A DNA stretch of 64,000 nucleotides from Lunularia cruciata (GCA_948567375.1 OX419761.1:5024501-5088500), one strand, 5' to 3'. Counted from the stretch's first letter, positions 22,081-35,700 are shown. A program made the numbers and translations. The notes: generated by a model not told the origin, from the letters alone.

Positions 22081-25000
22081 ATTTTAAGTCATAAGTCTTT
22101 CTCTCTCCTTGTTAATTGCCTGCTTGAGAACATCCAGATATATCGTAACGTAAAAGAGTGAAGGCTGCTGGGAAGATGTGGATCGTTTAACCATGATTCA
22201 CATATGGTACGACATATATTAGAGAAATATGTGGACTTCTAAGTTGTTTGTGAGAAGGATCTTTGATTAATTCTAGAGAGATGTAAACCAGGTTAAGATA
22301 TTATACTTCATAAGATTTTATAGCATGAAAACTAAGCGTTCCATGTGCTTTTCTTTATCTTCTTGCAAACTTATAATAGTATGTTTTCAATCGATAGACT
22401 TTACTTTTATGATAAACGGTGTAAAGAAGGTTGCCATTCTCGAGAACAGAAAATTCATTCTTGCATGGAGGACTGAATTTGGTTGAAAGGACAATGATTT
22501 GAGCAGCTATCAAGTTGGAACAGAAATAAATGGTATCCTCAAGCTTTTTTGCTGAAAGAATTTTATCGAACTCTATCACCAAGGGGGGCAGATTCGAGGA
22601 AGAATGGTAGCAATGATAAGGTGTGGAGATTTTACCATTGAATTAGAGCTGGCCAGCTCGCTTTAATAATGAGGCATGAAAAGTTAAGGTATGTAGGATA
22701 TCGAATGATGGCTTTCACCTTCACACGCGCAAAGGATGAGCTCTTCATTGATGAAATGCACCAACCTTACATACCAAGTCATGATGAATTTTTTCTGGCT
22801 TTCTCCGGCAGATTTTAATTACGTAGGACGCATTTGCGTTGTATTTCACCTCATGTTTTTGTGTTTACACATCAGTACTTAAATGCTAATAGGTATCGAT
22901 TATATCGTTCGTCTGACTTAATTAAACAATACGGATTAGTTGTTATACTTCTTTTTGTTCTCTAGAAGTCCTCATAGCAAAAGGAAGAACAGTGTAAAGT
23001 GTAAAATGACTCACACTGCCCTCTAATGCTCGGAAATCCCTGAAAGATAAGTAATATGCAGTACAGATTTATTTAATTTTATTGTTTTATATTAGTAAGT
23101 TTCTCAAGCGGCTGCTTTGTGCATGTCATGACAGTTGCAGGAATGTTTAAGAAAATCCTCAGTCTTACTTGACTGGGCCCTAGAAGTCGACCCTCACCAA
23201 CAAAGTGACACAATAACCAAAAAGCAAATTGATCAAATACGGGTCGGTATTTTGTACAGAAACTACATAAAACTGTGCATAAAGAATTTTAATAGCATAC
23301 AGCACTCTGGTTGAGCTTCAAGGCTGTGAAAGTTAATTAGGAAAAAAATTTATAGTATATATTTCATACGCCCTCCTTAAAGTTCCTCCTCGTATATATC
23401 CTTTAATTCAAAATCTAATGTGTTTACTTCTACTCTTCTCCGTCCTTGTATGTCATGGCTAACTATTCACATTTTAGAAAAAAAAATTCTTTATGTAGTT
23501 ATTTACCTTGTAGATAAGTTGTAACATAATAGTGGTTGTATATAACCTATTAGAATCTTGTATTGATTTTTATATAATTAGATTTTAGATTTCCAGGTGT
23601 ACTTTAAAATCAAGACACATAGGACATAGACACATAGGATGCTACCTTTAACAAACACTGGACAGGATCCAAAATGAACAAGTTTGAGCTTTGCAACCTC
23701 TGAACTTTCCGACTCCAGAGTGTGCCCTTACACCTGTAAGCAGGATCATGGAAACCACCCTTGACCTCTTGTGCTAATCTTTCAAACACTATATAGCGTA
23801 TAGATACCTTCATAGTGTATCCAAACATTAAGATCACCAGCTAATAAGAGCTATATTTAGTGCAACCTATGGGCTTTCGATGTTATGCAAATATGCCATG
23901 AAATCAATTTTGAAATATATCAGAATGACAATAAAGATGTGTAAGAGGCTAGTTTACATAATTATAAGCTCAGAGAAAGCATACACAATGATCAAGATCA
24001 AGGCACCATCACTACAACTCGTTTGTAACAAATCCACAGATGTTAATCTCGAGCATATGATAAGCATATTACCTTGAGTGAACTACCCATTTCCAACTAT
24101 TACTTAACTACATGGGTAAACGATTAATCTCAGTAGGAATATATGGTCGTGCAATCTACATAAAGGTTGCAAGTTCCATCATTGCACTGCCGAAATATAT
24201 TTTGATGCTATCCATCATGACAGAAAAATAAGCATCAGAAGACCAATCTGAAACAGCGTCGTGTATTCCAGGTTGTTCTCAAATCAAATATCTGGAATGA
24301 TGGATTTATATCACGATGAGAATGGGCTACCGGTAGTAGGCCAAATGAGACAGCTTCCATTGGTAATCGAATGGCTCACACCGATAGTACTACCTGATGT
24401 TCCATTGGAGGACCTCTATAATGAAGTCCAATAGTAGTTTCTAGTTGCTTTTCAGCTGGATAATTTATAACCTCCCCCTTGGGTTGGCTTGGGGGTTTAG
24501 GTTTTGCTTCGGTTTGTGACCCTTGGGTTTTATTGGGTCCGTGCTCGATTTCCCTCTCACACTCCTTGGTGCTTTGGATTCCTTCTCTCTTTCTTTCATC
24601 GTTTAGATTTGGTGTGTGTTGAAAATACTCAGAATTTCATCATCGCATTACTGAAAATGGCGTTGGATACGAGAAGTGATTATTGTAGACTCCCATATCA
24701 TGACATAAAGCACTTTGAAAAAATATCACCTTCTGCTATTTTCCTACAATATTATTTATTTATGTTAGCAAAGTATCTTGTGCTCATAGTGCATGATAGT
24801 TATCATGTAGAGCAATATATACCCCAGAATTGGCCAATACTATTCCATTGTGTTGCCCAACTATCATCAAGCCATTGATTTCATAAGATATTTATAGCTA
24901 AAACTAATTTTCTTACCTCAGCTCATATTTGTTGCAGGATTGTTGAAATGATGGTCCCTATGAATACGGAGAAGTCTACTCCGAAAGGTTACGCAAGTAG

Positions 25001-25199
25001 AAAGTTAGTCCATAATGACCCTTGTAGGTTTTTTGCACACACCACAAAAGTGTTTCAAACTGGCAACATGTGTTCGATAAACTCTCGTTGCCATGTTACG
25101 GTCGTCAACTTTATTGGACTTTATTTTAAATTTAGTATTAAATTGGTTACTGTTACCTGCGCTTACATGGTTGCTGATAAGATTGACATATCCGAGAAA
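22081..25199. other. Non-coding stretch, no recognisable gene
   Basis: Mixed AT-rich sequence. The longest frame (24504-24878, plus, 124 codons) is preceded by a GT-rich tract and matches nothing I recognise. A minus-strand frame at 23610-23837 is likewise unassigned. No LTR ends or RNA genes were seen. Confidence 0.4.
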
Positions 25200-28100
25200 C
25201 ACTTTAGACCCTTTTCTTGAACCTGGGGAAGTTGATTTCTCTGAGGGATACCTTATCTGACTCATTTGGCTCGATTCTATTTTTTCTGTCCACACATGAA
25301 ACAAAAAGACGTGAATGACGCCTAAAATATAGATCAGGGCCTCTTGAAGTTATCACAGCTCCTCGAGTACCTCTATGTCCGTAGCCTTTAGCAGAGTCCA
25401 CTTAATAATAAGGCAACCCATTCTTTATTCCTTCCTACTTCGTATGCCACTTTTTAGTCTTAGCGAGAATCAATTACCACTACTAGAGTAGTAACTCCTC
25501 TTCAACCCAACCCAACCCAACCCACTTGATGATGTATTTTACAACCTATGCAACTTTTGCTATCAATTTGAGCATATCACTTGCACCCTTGCATCTAAAG
25601 TTCTAGTACGTAAGCCAGAATCATCGAATGGCGGTTTGGAAGACTTTTCGTTCGTGACATGGTGAAGGCGAGGGGAAAATTTTGAAATTAGAATTTGAAA
25701 AAAGAAATTATGTCTTATGCATTGCTGACGCAACTGAAAATAACGCTCATGGAAAAGTTTCCAAGTCACACATATTACAAAAAGGACGTCTGATGAAATG
25801 CTAGGTCATAAGAATGTGGAACAAATTATGGGTACAGTGTAAAGTTCAAATTACCCACCACATGCGAGGGATAAAACAAAACAGATTTCATATGAGGACA
25901 AACTCTTGATCCATGAGAAGAGTTGCTAAAGTACTTGTGCTGACTAGAGCTTGACTCAACAGCACGGTTTAGACCCTGACCTGGGATCTGATAGATGTGA
26001 TATTCCAACGACTACCAAACTGCTTCGTTCTCTCAAGTCAATGCATAAAGATCCTAACACAGCACACCATTCCACGAGTCACCAATCAAACTGAAGACCA
26101 GTTGAAGTACAGTTGTGCCCTCTCCAATTGCGAACCCTATAGCTGCAAAGCTCGGATATATGTCATATTTATATGGGGGCTTAGCCCCATGTTACCTTTT
26201 TTGTCTCTCCCTTGTAAGGCTTGATGGGGTCTTCCCATCCTTCGGTTTTCCTACGCGGTCGCCTTCTTCCCCGATATATGTCAGGTCCAGAATTATCAGC
26301 AGAAACCTTGACAGTGCAAGAGAAAAATAAATTCGATTACGCTAGAACCAACTTTACAGGTGCAACCTTTTTCAGGTGCGAGATTATATATGTATATATG
26401 GTAAATTCTTTGCTCTCAACGCTCTATGTCAGAGGAAGAAAGGCTGGCTCTAACACTTTCTCGTAGTACAGCTGATAGAGTGAATAAACTATCTTCTACA
26501 AGTACAAACTAATTTTTTGGTAGTTCTTCGTATTTGCAAAGTTTTCCATTTATTTAAGCTAGTGCTAAATGTATCCTACTCCAAGCCCTGGCATATGGAG
26601 GGCCGACTTGAGCATGATACAAGAAGTTGGGGAACTAAATGGCGGTGTGTTTAGCTGATGGACTCTGGGGTTGCTTCACCGATAGCTAGTGCGTTTGCTT
26701 TCTGTCCTTGCTGTCCGTGGCTGTGGATGCTGACGTGTCAAAGTTCTCTGCTCCTTGAGTAACCTCGGTCCCTCTTGGACCTTCACGGTAAGCAAACGAT
26801 CTCAGTCAGTCCACCAGGTCGTGTTGATGAGAGTCACATCAGTGCTCCTCTATGCAGATCAGATACATAACAGCATAACGACTCTGGACCATGTACTGTA
26901 GCCCTGATCTAGAGGTATCTAGGATTGACATAAATAAAGATCTAAAGCATGTCCGTTTAGCTCAGATTGGACCTAGCCCCATTTTATAACGTAGATTTTA
27001 CCCTTGAAATGCTTTGATGGAGAGTTCCCATCTTCGTGTTTTATGCCTGTATCGCATCCTTTTTAGAGTCTTCTTTAGACGCGTAAGTTAATGAGATCAA
27101 ATGTCGTACATTGCATGTATGACACGTCTTTTTTTACCGGTAGCTAGTACCATTTACTGGCATAGAATTGTCTTGAGCAATCATCTCAAACATCAAAATC
27201 TGATGCATTTTGGTTCTTAATAACTAATTACTCAACACACAAACGTACCACTTTCATTACAATGTGTGAACGCCCGAGTCCGCATATATAAGCCTTAACT
27301 AAATTGCTCAGGAAACGATTATGCTCAGGGATCGTCGATCTGTACGACAAGGACCAAAAGTTGCTAAGGAAATCCCCTTTCTAAGGATTATGCTTATGGT
27401 TCACACTACAGTATTTATGCTAACCCTTCTTGTTCTCCTACGCGGTCGCCACCTTCTCCCTTTATGCTAGATGGTAATTTGAATCATAAAATTCCACGGA
27501 CGATGTGTATAAACAGCGTCGTTGTACTGGATAGATCCAGAAATGGAGTACTTCCTGTGGATACGCCATAAGTATACGTATAACGTGAGGACAGCGTGAC
27601 CCCGTTGGATGGTTAAAGTTCAGAGCGGTTAATAAGTAAAACCCAGAGAAATAGAGCAAAAGGAAAAGGCCCAGCGACGTTTCTCAGCCTGTTCCGTATA
27701 CAGTACAGCCCATCATTTGTAAAAGCTGCATGGTTAGTTTGCTACGTGTCTCTTACTGTACATATAACTTCGGTGCCGAAAGCTCCAACGATGTGCTGGT
27801 CTGCATGCTAGACTCCGTGCCGTATCAAATACGAAGTACCTGTAGGATGCCATGTTCCATCAATTCTGTTCAATTTTCGGCATCGTACTGTCTCCGCCCA
27901 CTGTAGTGATACAGTAGAAGACAAACTTTATGTACTTGTCGAGCTACTTAATATTATACTCATGTGAGCTCTATCTTCCGTAGCTCCGGAGTCTGGGGTA
28001 GCTACTGTGCCGTATTGTAATAGGCCGAAATGCGATAGATGCTGGTTAGGTTAAAACCCGCTGGTTCTAACGGAAAATGGATGGTACCGTTCTATATCTG

Positions 28101-28290
28101 GTGGTCAACTGGTGTGGATGCCGTAGCCGTATACACACCACTAACCACGCGGGTTCTATAGTTGACTCCGGTGTCTCCGTCCGTGGCGGCGTCGGCAGCC
28201 ATTATGGCGAGAGCATAAAATCGCCAACTAAATTTAGCGCTCAACATTTTTTTGTATTACCCTCGTGAGATTCCTTCGCAATCACAATTT
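25200..28290. other. CpG-rich low-ORF region with dispersed repeats
   Basis: Base composition differs from the surroundings. About 20 CpG were counted by hand in 27961-28260, including a CCGTCCGTGGCGGCGTCGGC stretch at 28178-28197. Frames are short and scattered. It contains several copies of the short repeat also present at 21963 and 29484, a CCCAA run at 25506-25522 and a GGGGCTTAGCCCC palindrome at 26176-26188. Nothing identifies a gene. Confidence 0.4.
26176..26270 (+). repeat. Dispersed short repeat, longest copy
   Basis: A unit of roughly 95 bp runs from TTAGCCCCATGTTACC through GCTTGATGGGGTCTTCCCATCC to CCTACGCGGTCGCCTTCTTCC. A diverged copy with the same order lies at about 26970-27060 and a partial copy (CTCCTACGCGGTCGCC) at 27425-27465. 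Confidence 0.55.
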
Positions 28291-31200
28291 GGGTACCATC
28301 TAGTATCTTTTCTTTGAAAATAACAAGTGGGCCCAGCTTTTAAGTCCAGAAGTTTATTATTGTTACTTGGACCCAAATCTATTCCCGCACCTGTTCGTGC
28401 GAACTAGAGGAAGATATAGTATAGAGTATTTCACTTTTTCTGTCTTAAAATCTGGTGAGTCTTCATATATCATGCATTATCTCTGTTGCATAAGCAGGAA
28501 TACATTTTTATTGCAACTTCGTGCATCCAAACTTTACATAATGTGTCAAACTTAAAATTAGACTTGTGTCTAATTTTAACTTTAAGCTGATTAAATTCAT
28601 AAATATGTTTTCACTTTGATGGTGAGTCTCTGTGTTACGACTACTAGATCATTAATGATTGGAAACATTATGGGTTATTTAATTTTCTAAGTAGAAGTAG
28701 TCCGTGTTAACGTAGATAATTTCTTCTTTTGATAAATTATAGCCAAACGAAGTTGAGAATTTCAAGATTAACAACAATCTTCACATATAAGGGCTATGAG
28801 AAACCTCAGACGCTCTAGTTCATATCTGTCCTTAGTATATGGGGATATCAAAATGTTCACTTTCACTTTCGAACCTGTTTCCTTCGAAATTTGACAAAAA
28901 GAAGATACATACCGAATGTTGATAAAAAAGCATCCTGGTCAAAGAAAGGAGAAGTACCTTCAATGAGAGAAGTCATGAGCAATATACTAGTCTTTATTAT
29001 CTACCATGTGAGGTTCTGGTTGATATTCCAGGTATTCTCCTTTAAATTTGATGAAAAGATATTGAGAAATGAGGACATAAACCGTTCCACGGTCGGGAGA
29101 TGGTTGGTCACAAATTAGAAGAATTCGCCCCTACTCGAACTTTTCGAGGACATGCAAAAAATGATAACAGACCCCGTCGATAATTAGGAGATGATTTTTA
29201 ATGAAAATTAAAACTTCTAATAAAAAAAATCCGAGCTGTTGCTAAACATATACGAAAGTTGCTTGTTTTTGGATTTGTTTAGGCCATTTTCCTTTATCCA
29301 GAATTCATTGAATGCAAATGAGATACATGATAAGTAATGTATATAGAACATGTGCACGATGAAGTTAATATAAAACCGGAAAAGAAGATGAAATGGAAAC
29401 AACTGATCGACTGTAAGCAGAAGTAAACGCCATCTTGAAATAATTAAAGAGCAACACTTCTGTACCAAAAGCATTCATCGAATAGAAAAGGCGACCACGT
29501 AGAACACATGGAGGATAAACGAATGAACGGTAATAGATAAACTGTGCATGTATAGAAAAAAGCTCAAGGACATAGGGGAAACGACGACCTAATCGAGATG
29601 ATAAAGATTAGGTTCATTTGAAGACGGAATCTTGTAGAATCCAGGAAATCGACAATCGACGAAGAACTTCCCTCGTCAAAAGGAATAAGGAATTGAAGGA
29701 GGGATATCATCAACAGTTGTTTTTGCTTCATGTTTTACACTTGTTGTCTGCCAATGTGCTAGGTATTCACGCATAGTTAAAAGCTCTAGGAGATCTTGCA
29801 TAGTGTAAATCTTGTCTTTTTTCATTTGGGCATGTCTAAAAACTTCTGAGCTAGGAAGTACTCTTCATCTTCAAAAAGTGCTGAGCTTGGAGAAAAGGCA
29901 AGATGCGCAAATCTTCATGGATTTAACATTTAGGTAAATGAAGTAAAGATAGCCATACACCTCCTTTCCAGATCGAGGATGTGACACATAAGTAATTAGT
30001 GACTTGGTTGATTCTCTTCCGTGAGCAGAACTAAATTTGCAATAATTTGCAACAATTCAAGATTCTTGAATATACTTGTAACCAAAAAAGAACATTGAGT
30101 TGACCACTATACTCCTTTAACTTATGTGAGAAATATATTTATCTTGTACGATATGAATGAGATGGTTCAAAAAGAAGGATTTTTATAAATGGAGAATTGA
30201 AAGATACCAACTTGTGCAACTCAACATATATGCTAATGCCACAATCCATTTCATCGACAGTACCCTTTAATGGTGAGCAAGATAGAATCCACAAATTTTA
30301 TTATGGAAGTAAGGAAAAAAAAGAGTATGGTTCTCTTTTTCTATCTTTTCATTTTTGTTGATAAGGTGACCACTTTCCAGTTCAAATTTTCTTTAGTATA
30401 CTTATTCTTTTCTGATCTTTTTTATTTCTTATAAGGACCAAATAAAAATCTAGATATTATCATAATAACTATGTCTCCTTAACCACTAGTAGAAACTACC
30501 TTTATACCCAAGGGTATGCAGAGGAATTCTAAAGGTCTTTGCCTTATTTCTCTAATTTTTTTATAGAAGATTAAGAAAAATAAGGAAATACTACTCACTT
30601 ACTGATTGGAAGAATTAAATTTGTGGAGTATCTCCAACAAAGGTTTCCCAAAGTTTATGCTTGTAGGAGTATACTATATATAGAGATATAGGGCTAAAAT
30701 ATAAATATAGTAACTTACTAATATATATATAGGGTATGTAGATTTTTTACTTCTTTTTTATAATGAAGTAGATATGTCTTCCTTGCTCTTATTTTTTACT
30801 TGCTAGTAATAACTCATAAGCCTAGGAAATTATCATCCTAGACTCACCAAAGGTTAGGTTCTTGGCCGCCATACAAGTAAGCACATACAATACCAATCTC
30901 CTTTGGTATGAAGTGTCCTTCAATAAGACAACTTTCTCTCCTCTTGCTTCCTAAGCTTAGAGATTTATTATTTTATCCCTTCACCTTGCACTGCTCTTAT
31001 ATTGTGAAGCTCTTTTTTTCACTTCCTATGGCTCTTTTATGGCTCTCTTATGAGGGAGGTGGTTTGTAAAATATTTTTATCTTATATAACTATCTTCTCC
31101 CATATAGATCCTAGTTTGATATCCAAGCTTATATCGTGTTTAGCGAAGCATATACAAAGCAAGAGCACAAAGCCACAAAAGGATCAAAGGAGTACAACTT

Positions 31201-32323
31201 GGTCAACACCTTTGACTTTTCTACAATGATATAGGTCACCAAGTATATAATTAATATATTATGTTGGTCTATAATATTTAAGTCCACCTTTGATACCAAT
31301 TGCTCCACCAAATCTTCTTCCATAATCAAGGTGTCATGAGATTGGTTGTTGAATCTCACCATCTTGTTTGCTAGCAAGTCTATAAAACTCTTATTCAATT
31401 GCTAGATTTAGAGAAAAAACTAGAATAAAAACTACTTCTCTTGACTCAATCATCCAATATGGAACTTGTTAAATTTGACTTCCAAAGTGTTGATCTTTAT
31501 TAAGTAGTGCACCTTTTTGAGCATGTATCCCATTCTTGTTAAATCTTTTGAGGTTTTGCACCTCCAACTCATTTAGCTCCTTGAAGGTTCTTGGAGCCTA
31601 TGTAGTCCTTATTAGATTTAAAAAAATTTACCCACCCTAAACTCAATCCAATATTCAACATGGATTGCCTCTTAAGTAAATCCTTTGCTCCTATTAAGAG
31701 GCCAATGGCTCCAAAGACTTGGCAAGCTTCTTTCACTTGCACTTGGATCAGGTCCAACTTCTTTATCCCTGACTCTCTTGCTTGTATTCTTAGATTGAAA
31801 TAGTTCCTTCTCACTCCTTGAATTCTCTTCCTTGAATAAGAGGAGATTATTTGAAGTGTATCTCTCATGCCTCCAAGATATAAACCTCCATCCACTTGAC
31901 ATGGAGCTTGTCAAGATCCTTAAACTTTGGGTAGTGTAGTACTTGTAAAATTTTCAATCAACATTCTTGAAGCTAGTGCCAACTTTATGGTCTCCTAGTC
32001 CAAGCAAAAGAAGTCAAGATACAAGTCTAGGAAGATAATCAAACAAATTATAACCTAAAAAGTACAAATTTATGTCTACTTAAAATTACAAGGAGAAATC
32101 ATTTATATACCAAACCAAATTAGCATATCCAAGTAGTCAACTAAAATAAAAAATTACTTGTAATATCAAAAACGCAATTATCCAAAATAAGCCTTTAACT
32201 TCTTGTTTTTACATGAATCCATGAAAAATAGCTTATCTCTTAAGTGCAAAAGATGCTCAATGTACTAAAAAAATCCTTGAAAAAATTAATGTAGAGAAAA
32301 ATATACAACTCTCTCTTTAGAAG
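28291..32323. other. AT-rich intergenic stretch, possibly old degraded retroelement on the minus strand
   Basis: No identifiable gene. A minus-strand frame at 31569-31895 and a TTGGTATCAAAGGTGG motif (minus, about 31292-31307) resembling a tRNA primer site hint at a very old retroelement. I could not find LTRs or pol motifs. A partial copy of the dispersed short repeat is at 29484-29515. Confidence 0.35.
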
Positions 32324-32589
32324 GGTAATAAAACAAGGAGAGATATAAGAAAATGGAATATCATATTGGAAACTCTCAAATTGAAGGAAATGCCAAATGT
32401 GGAGTTAAGCTCAAGCTTTGTTGTTTATAGGTATTTATAGCTTTGGTAGTTGTAGAGATAGGTCAGTATAGCTCAATATAACACCCCATAGGAAGCTTCC
32501 TAAAGACTTTTCTTTTAGAAGCTACCTTATTGGGAGTACAAGCTAAAATAATTATTTACTTGACATTCAAGATACTCAATCCTTTGAAG
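32324..32589 (-). repeat. 3' LTR of element H, outer piece
   Basis: It matches the 5' LTR at 59778-60102 (GGAGAGATA, GGAATATCA, GGAAACTCTC, AAGCTCAAGC/AAGCTTGGGC, TATTTATA, AGGAAGCTTCC, ACTTGACATTCAAG). It ends abruptly where D begins (32590) and resumes at 50168. Confidence 0.8.
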
Positions 32590-33002
32590 TGTAGTAATAT
32601 GGAGTTGATAAATAAGTTAGTAAAGGCTGATGAGTTAATAAAATAATCCAATATAGCTAGGAATTCTAAGAATGTTCCAAAAGCATCTAGGAAGTTTTCT
32701 GGTTGAATCTTTTAGAAGCAGCTAGGAAATGTATTGGTAGGAAGCTTCTAAATACCTTCTAAGGATTGGATTCTTGCACATCAAGTAGATGGCTTATAGA
32801 AGGAAACTTCTTTGCTAGCATTGCTTGCACTCCAAGAAGGCAACTTTAAGAATGAAGTTTCTCAAAAGCATTGTATTGCTTCATTATAAATACCAAAACC
32901 CAAATTAATACTAGGGTAGTTGGATTTTCTCTCACTTGAGTTTTCCAAGATGATCTTCCACTTTGATATTTCATTCTCTTATTCTCTCTTTGATCTTTTC
33001 TA
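32590..33002 (+). repeat. 5' LTR of element D
   Basis: 413 bp matching 49772-50167 and, more distantly, the LTRs of B. TATA-like TTATAAATACC is at about 32882-32892. It is followed at 33004 by a mutated primer site, TGGCATCAAAG, a decayed form of TGGTATCAGAGC. Confidence 0.87.
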
Positions 33003-33013
33003 TTGGCATCAAA

Positions 33014-33950
33014 GTAGGAATGGAATAAATGGAATCTATGGACCACCAAATCCATTTCCCCTAACTATTGGAATTTTTATATCCTCATATTACCATAGCA
33101 CCACTTCACCCAATTCATCATTTGATGATTAGGTAGAAATTTTTAAACATGATCACCTTGTCTGAGGAACCATTGATCATTCCAATTATAACTTACAAAG
33201 TGCAATGGACATGCTACATCTACATGTTAATTAGGTAGTTAAAAGAGTGTCATTTAGTAGAGTAGTAATTGTAGCAATGATGCCCAAATTTATCACTATT
33301 ATGCAATCACAAATTGAGCATCTTAATTAGTTGTTGGATGAGTGAGTTGTGATGTATAACGACAATAGCAAATAGAGAGAGCAACTTTTTGAGAAGAAGA
33401 AGATCAAGTGAAATTTCTTCAATATAAGCCATTTATATTAGCCATTTATATAAGCTTTATATTTGAAGGCAAGAATTTACCAAGTGCAATAGAGAACTTT
33501 GTATTTGATTATGAATGGTACTTTGAAGCCACAAATCTTTTGGATGATCAAAGAAGAGTCCTCTTTGCTTCAAGTCAATTAGGTAGAGGAGCAAAACTAC
33601 ATGAAAAATTGAGATAGAGCATACTCAACAACAATTCTTTGTGCCAATTTCAACATGGGAGGACTTCAAGAGTGCAATCATTAGAAGGTTTTAAGCCATG
33701 AATGATGCATGAGATGTAGAAATTGATTTGGGAATTGAGGCAAGTTGGCTATGTACGGAGTTATATCTCTCAATTCCAAAATACTATGATGTTAATTTGA
33801 ACATACATGAAGGTGAAGATTTGGATCAATTTGTGAGAGGCTTGAAATCATGCACCAAATTAGAAGTAACCATGTACAAACTCAAGCATCTAGAGAAAGC
33901 CATGTCAATGACTGAGTGCTCTGACTTCTTGGCTACCACAACTTGGTCTT
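33014..33950 (+). pseudogene. Element D gag (degraded)
   Basis: The start homologous to B's MDGIYGPPNP reads INGIYGPPNP: the initiator ATG has become ATA. Further pieces are FEGKNLPSAIENFVFDYEWYFEATNL (partly quoted as GKNLPSAIENF; 33465-33540) and LDQFVRGLKSCTKLEV near 33822-33870, parallel to B. Frames change repeatedly. It cannot be expressed as a full protein. Confidence 0.8.
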
Positions 33951-34169
33951 GACTTAGACCTCCTTAACATCTACAAACACACCAAGCATGCATGGAAGAG
34001 CCAACACCAATAGAAATTGATGACATCCAATGGATACCATTTGGCATAGCATATAGAGAATAGTTACAATAAAATGGTGGTTGTTTCTAATATTTCCAGA
34101 TTAGATTGCATTACTAAATGTCCAAGTAAGGATAGGTAACCTCAATCCATTGCTCAAATGAAGTTCTTG

Positions 34170-34620
34170 GAATGCAATGATCAAGGACAAAAATTCCTAA
34201 TAAGAGATATCAAGCCACTTATGGGGAACCTAATTAGTTCCAACGGAATTGAAGATTCAACCTATGCAAGTTTGATTCACATGCAAGGTATGATATCCAT
34301 TTGTGATTATAGGATTTTGCTTGATTATGGGAGTTTTGAGAATTAAATATCCATACAATTAGAAAAGGAATTAGATAATCATATCAAGCCAATGTGGATA
34401 CCAAATTTATGATGGTAGATAGTAGAAAGAAGTATGCATTCTGTACATCACATCTTGTTGCATTCAAGATTGGGAAGGAATATTCAAGGAGTATAAGATT
34501 TGTAATAGCACATACGATATCATTTTAGGTTTTCCTTGGTTTGAACATCATAGGGTTCAATTTGATGGGACCCAATGATAAATTCAAGTACAACACGAAG
34601 ATAAAAACTACCAATGATGT
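34170..34620 (+). pseudogene. Element D protease (degraded)
   Basis: SSNGIEDSTYASLIHMQGM and RILLDYGSFEN correspond to the protease start and active-site loop of B; the catalytic triplet is DYG. The ILGFPWF segment follows at about 34525-34545 after frameshifts and a stop. Confidence 0.8.
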
Positions 34621-34883
34621 TTGTTTGTAACTTTGAGTAAGACACCTAACATTAGTCAATCCCAAGAATGAGATGTAGTGGCTATAGAGAAAGCTTTGGA
34701 GAAGATATTCTTGTCTTTTCTATATTGATCAAGCCTATTATGCAAGGAGAATCTGATGAGGATAAGAAGCCTCAAGAAGTGGTAATGTATCAGATAGTTC
34801 AGGGTTTTGTAAACATGTTTCCAAATGATCTTCCAAAGGAGTTACTCTTTGATTGAGATATACCTTTCAAGATAGAAATATTG

Positions 34884-35464
34884 TGTAATATTCTAAGGAT
34901 AAAAGAACCTTCAAGAGAAATATAGGAAAAGAAACACAAAGCTTCATCCTCAATACTCCGATGCCCCAAAGGAACATCTTGTCTTTATTATAGCAAAGAA
35001 GATTCCCTCAAAGGAAGCTCTACCCTTGAATTAGATTCATGGATTGGTGACATGTAAGCAAGCTTCATCCTTAGATTATTTGTATGGGTGGATGACATGT
35101 TTTTTCTTGTCCTTTTTGGTTGGTCAAACAAGTTTGACCAAAGAGAATCTTTAGGAAATCTTCTTGTAGGAAACTCAAAATTGCATGGGTGAGGTACTAT
35201 TGGAAAGCACTTGACAAGAAGAAAATGTGGAAAGGGAGGTAAGTCTTGTATCCCAAAAAATTTGAGGCCTAATTCCTCTATTTAGGCCTCCAAAATTGGT
35301 TCTAAAGTTCTCAAGGTATTTTTTGGCTCTTGCTCTATTAGTTGGAACTACTCTTTTAGTGACACTTCTATCTGATCTACTTAGTCCATCATATATAACA
35401 TCCTTTTAGATGTTACCAAGCCAAATCTCACCTCTAGGTAATATGTATAACTAATGGTATTACA
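34884..35464 (-). repeat. 3' LTR of element E
   Basis: 581 bp, similar throughout to 45783-46379. Next to it (35465-35480) on the minus strand is the purine run AAAAGGGAGAGGTT, the expected plus-strand primer site. Confidence 0.92.
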
Positions 35465-35539
35465 AACCTCTCCCTTTTAAGATGCAACTTCCTCATTGCA
35501 AAGTTGTTGCTGAAAAGATTGCACTAACATTGGTGCATG

Positions 35540-35700
35540 GATCAAGTTGATTTTTGGCTCCCATTTTGTCATACAATGGGTACCCTTTCCAATGTACAAG
35601 ATATTCTACATGTGGATGGTGGGTACCACAAATGTATTTTTGGAGAATGCATTCAACTTCATATTCCTCTGTGCCATCAATGAACGTTGGACAAATGCCA
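35540..35700 (-). pseudogene. Element E chromodomain
   Basis: The minus strand reads EYEVECILQKY, then VEYLVHWKGYPLYD, the central part of a chromodomain after integrase and shortly before the purine tract. The TWEP segment that should follow is not conserved. This places E with the chromoviruses. Confidence 0.8.

Noticed and set aside
24504-24878. 124-codon plus-strand frame as a host gene exon
   Set aside because: No motif, no matching neighbour exon and a low-complexity upstream tract; support is too weak.
26176-27465. Dispersed repeat as 5S rRNA or a Cassandra-type element
   Set aside because: The GGATGGGAAGACCCC phrase looks a little like the 5S GGATGGGTGACC region, but the conserved 5S internal promoter boxes are not present in order.
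31569-31895. 108-codon minus-strand frame as retroelement gag
   Set aside because: A primer-site-like TTGGTATCAAAGG lies nearby, but no LTR, zinc knuckle or pol motif could be found.
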